Below, in pieces: positions 38,698 through 38,899 of a DNA stretch of 38,899 bases (position 1 is the first letter of the stretch; each line of letters opens with the position of its first letter). Origin of the DNA: a bacterium. GTDB taxonomy: Bacteria; 4484-113. The position numbers and the translations under genes are program-made. The stretch spans positions 1-38,899 of the forward strand of contig JAGGTK010000023.1 of the NCBI GenBank assembly GCA_021163765.1, read 5' to 3'. The notes beneath the pieces were generated by a model that was given only the letters and a program-made list of their open reading frames with translations, was not told the origin of the DNA and made no database searches.

Positions 38698-38899
38698 TCT
38701 ATTCCACGAAGCGTCGTTCTAATTGACAACTGATAGCTGGCAACTGAATATCACAGCGCAATCTTCAGTTCCCCCAATGAGTACGCCGGGCTCACCAGCG
38801 CGGCTCTTAGCTGGATTGTTGCGCACGAGGGGGTGGCTGCCGGTTTTAAAGAAAGGGAGCGTTTCCGCCCCCGGGGGAATCCCACATCCTACTGGCAGC

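Noticed and set aside
38724-38899. Several frames open to the right edge, possible partial CDS
   Set aside because: Three frames on both strands are open over only about 150 bp and no recognisable family appears; cannot choose.

Overview
This looks like a bacterial chromosomal segment of roughly 55-60% GC (estimated by eye) from a diderm-type lineage that I cannot place taxonomically. From left to right it contains: a 5'-truncated secreted protein with two dockerin/EF-hand-like motifs; a phosphoribosyltransferase; a GAF-SpoIIE phosphatase; an operon of LamG-like protein, cyclophilin and scpB; an M28 peptidase, membrane protein and TPR protein trio; and a secretin-like protein that lacks a secretin barrel. 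Next come eno and ppdK, separated by a two-gene restriction-modification (R-M) cassette. The REase carries an S-V-K-x3-R-x-D-R-x6-E signature that matches the NgoMIV (CCGG-family) catalytic and recognition spacing as I recall it. A type IV pilus super-locus of about 17 kb follows, all on the minus strand: two SurA-N-like proteins, a LolA-like protein, pilQ, P, O, N, M, pilA, C, T, B and three minor pilins. It is interrupted by a RAYT (REP-associated tyrosine transposase) bracketed by a perfect 29-bp inverted REP pair. On the plus strand the window ends with the conserved rpmH-rnpA-yidD-yidC-khpB(jag) block, a PspC protein and a cluster of REP-like hairpins. The best leads are: (1) the CCGG-family R-M cassette apparently inserted into an ancestral ppdK-eno unit and flanked by a 9-bp direct repeat; (2) the RAYT/REP unit inside the pilus locus; (3) a structured leader RNA candidate upstream of the minor pilin operon; (4) the barrel-less AMIN/STN secretin-like protein. 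No CRISPR array, tRNA or rRNA was recognised.
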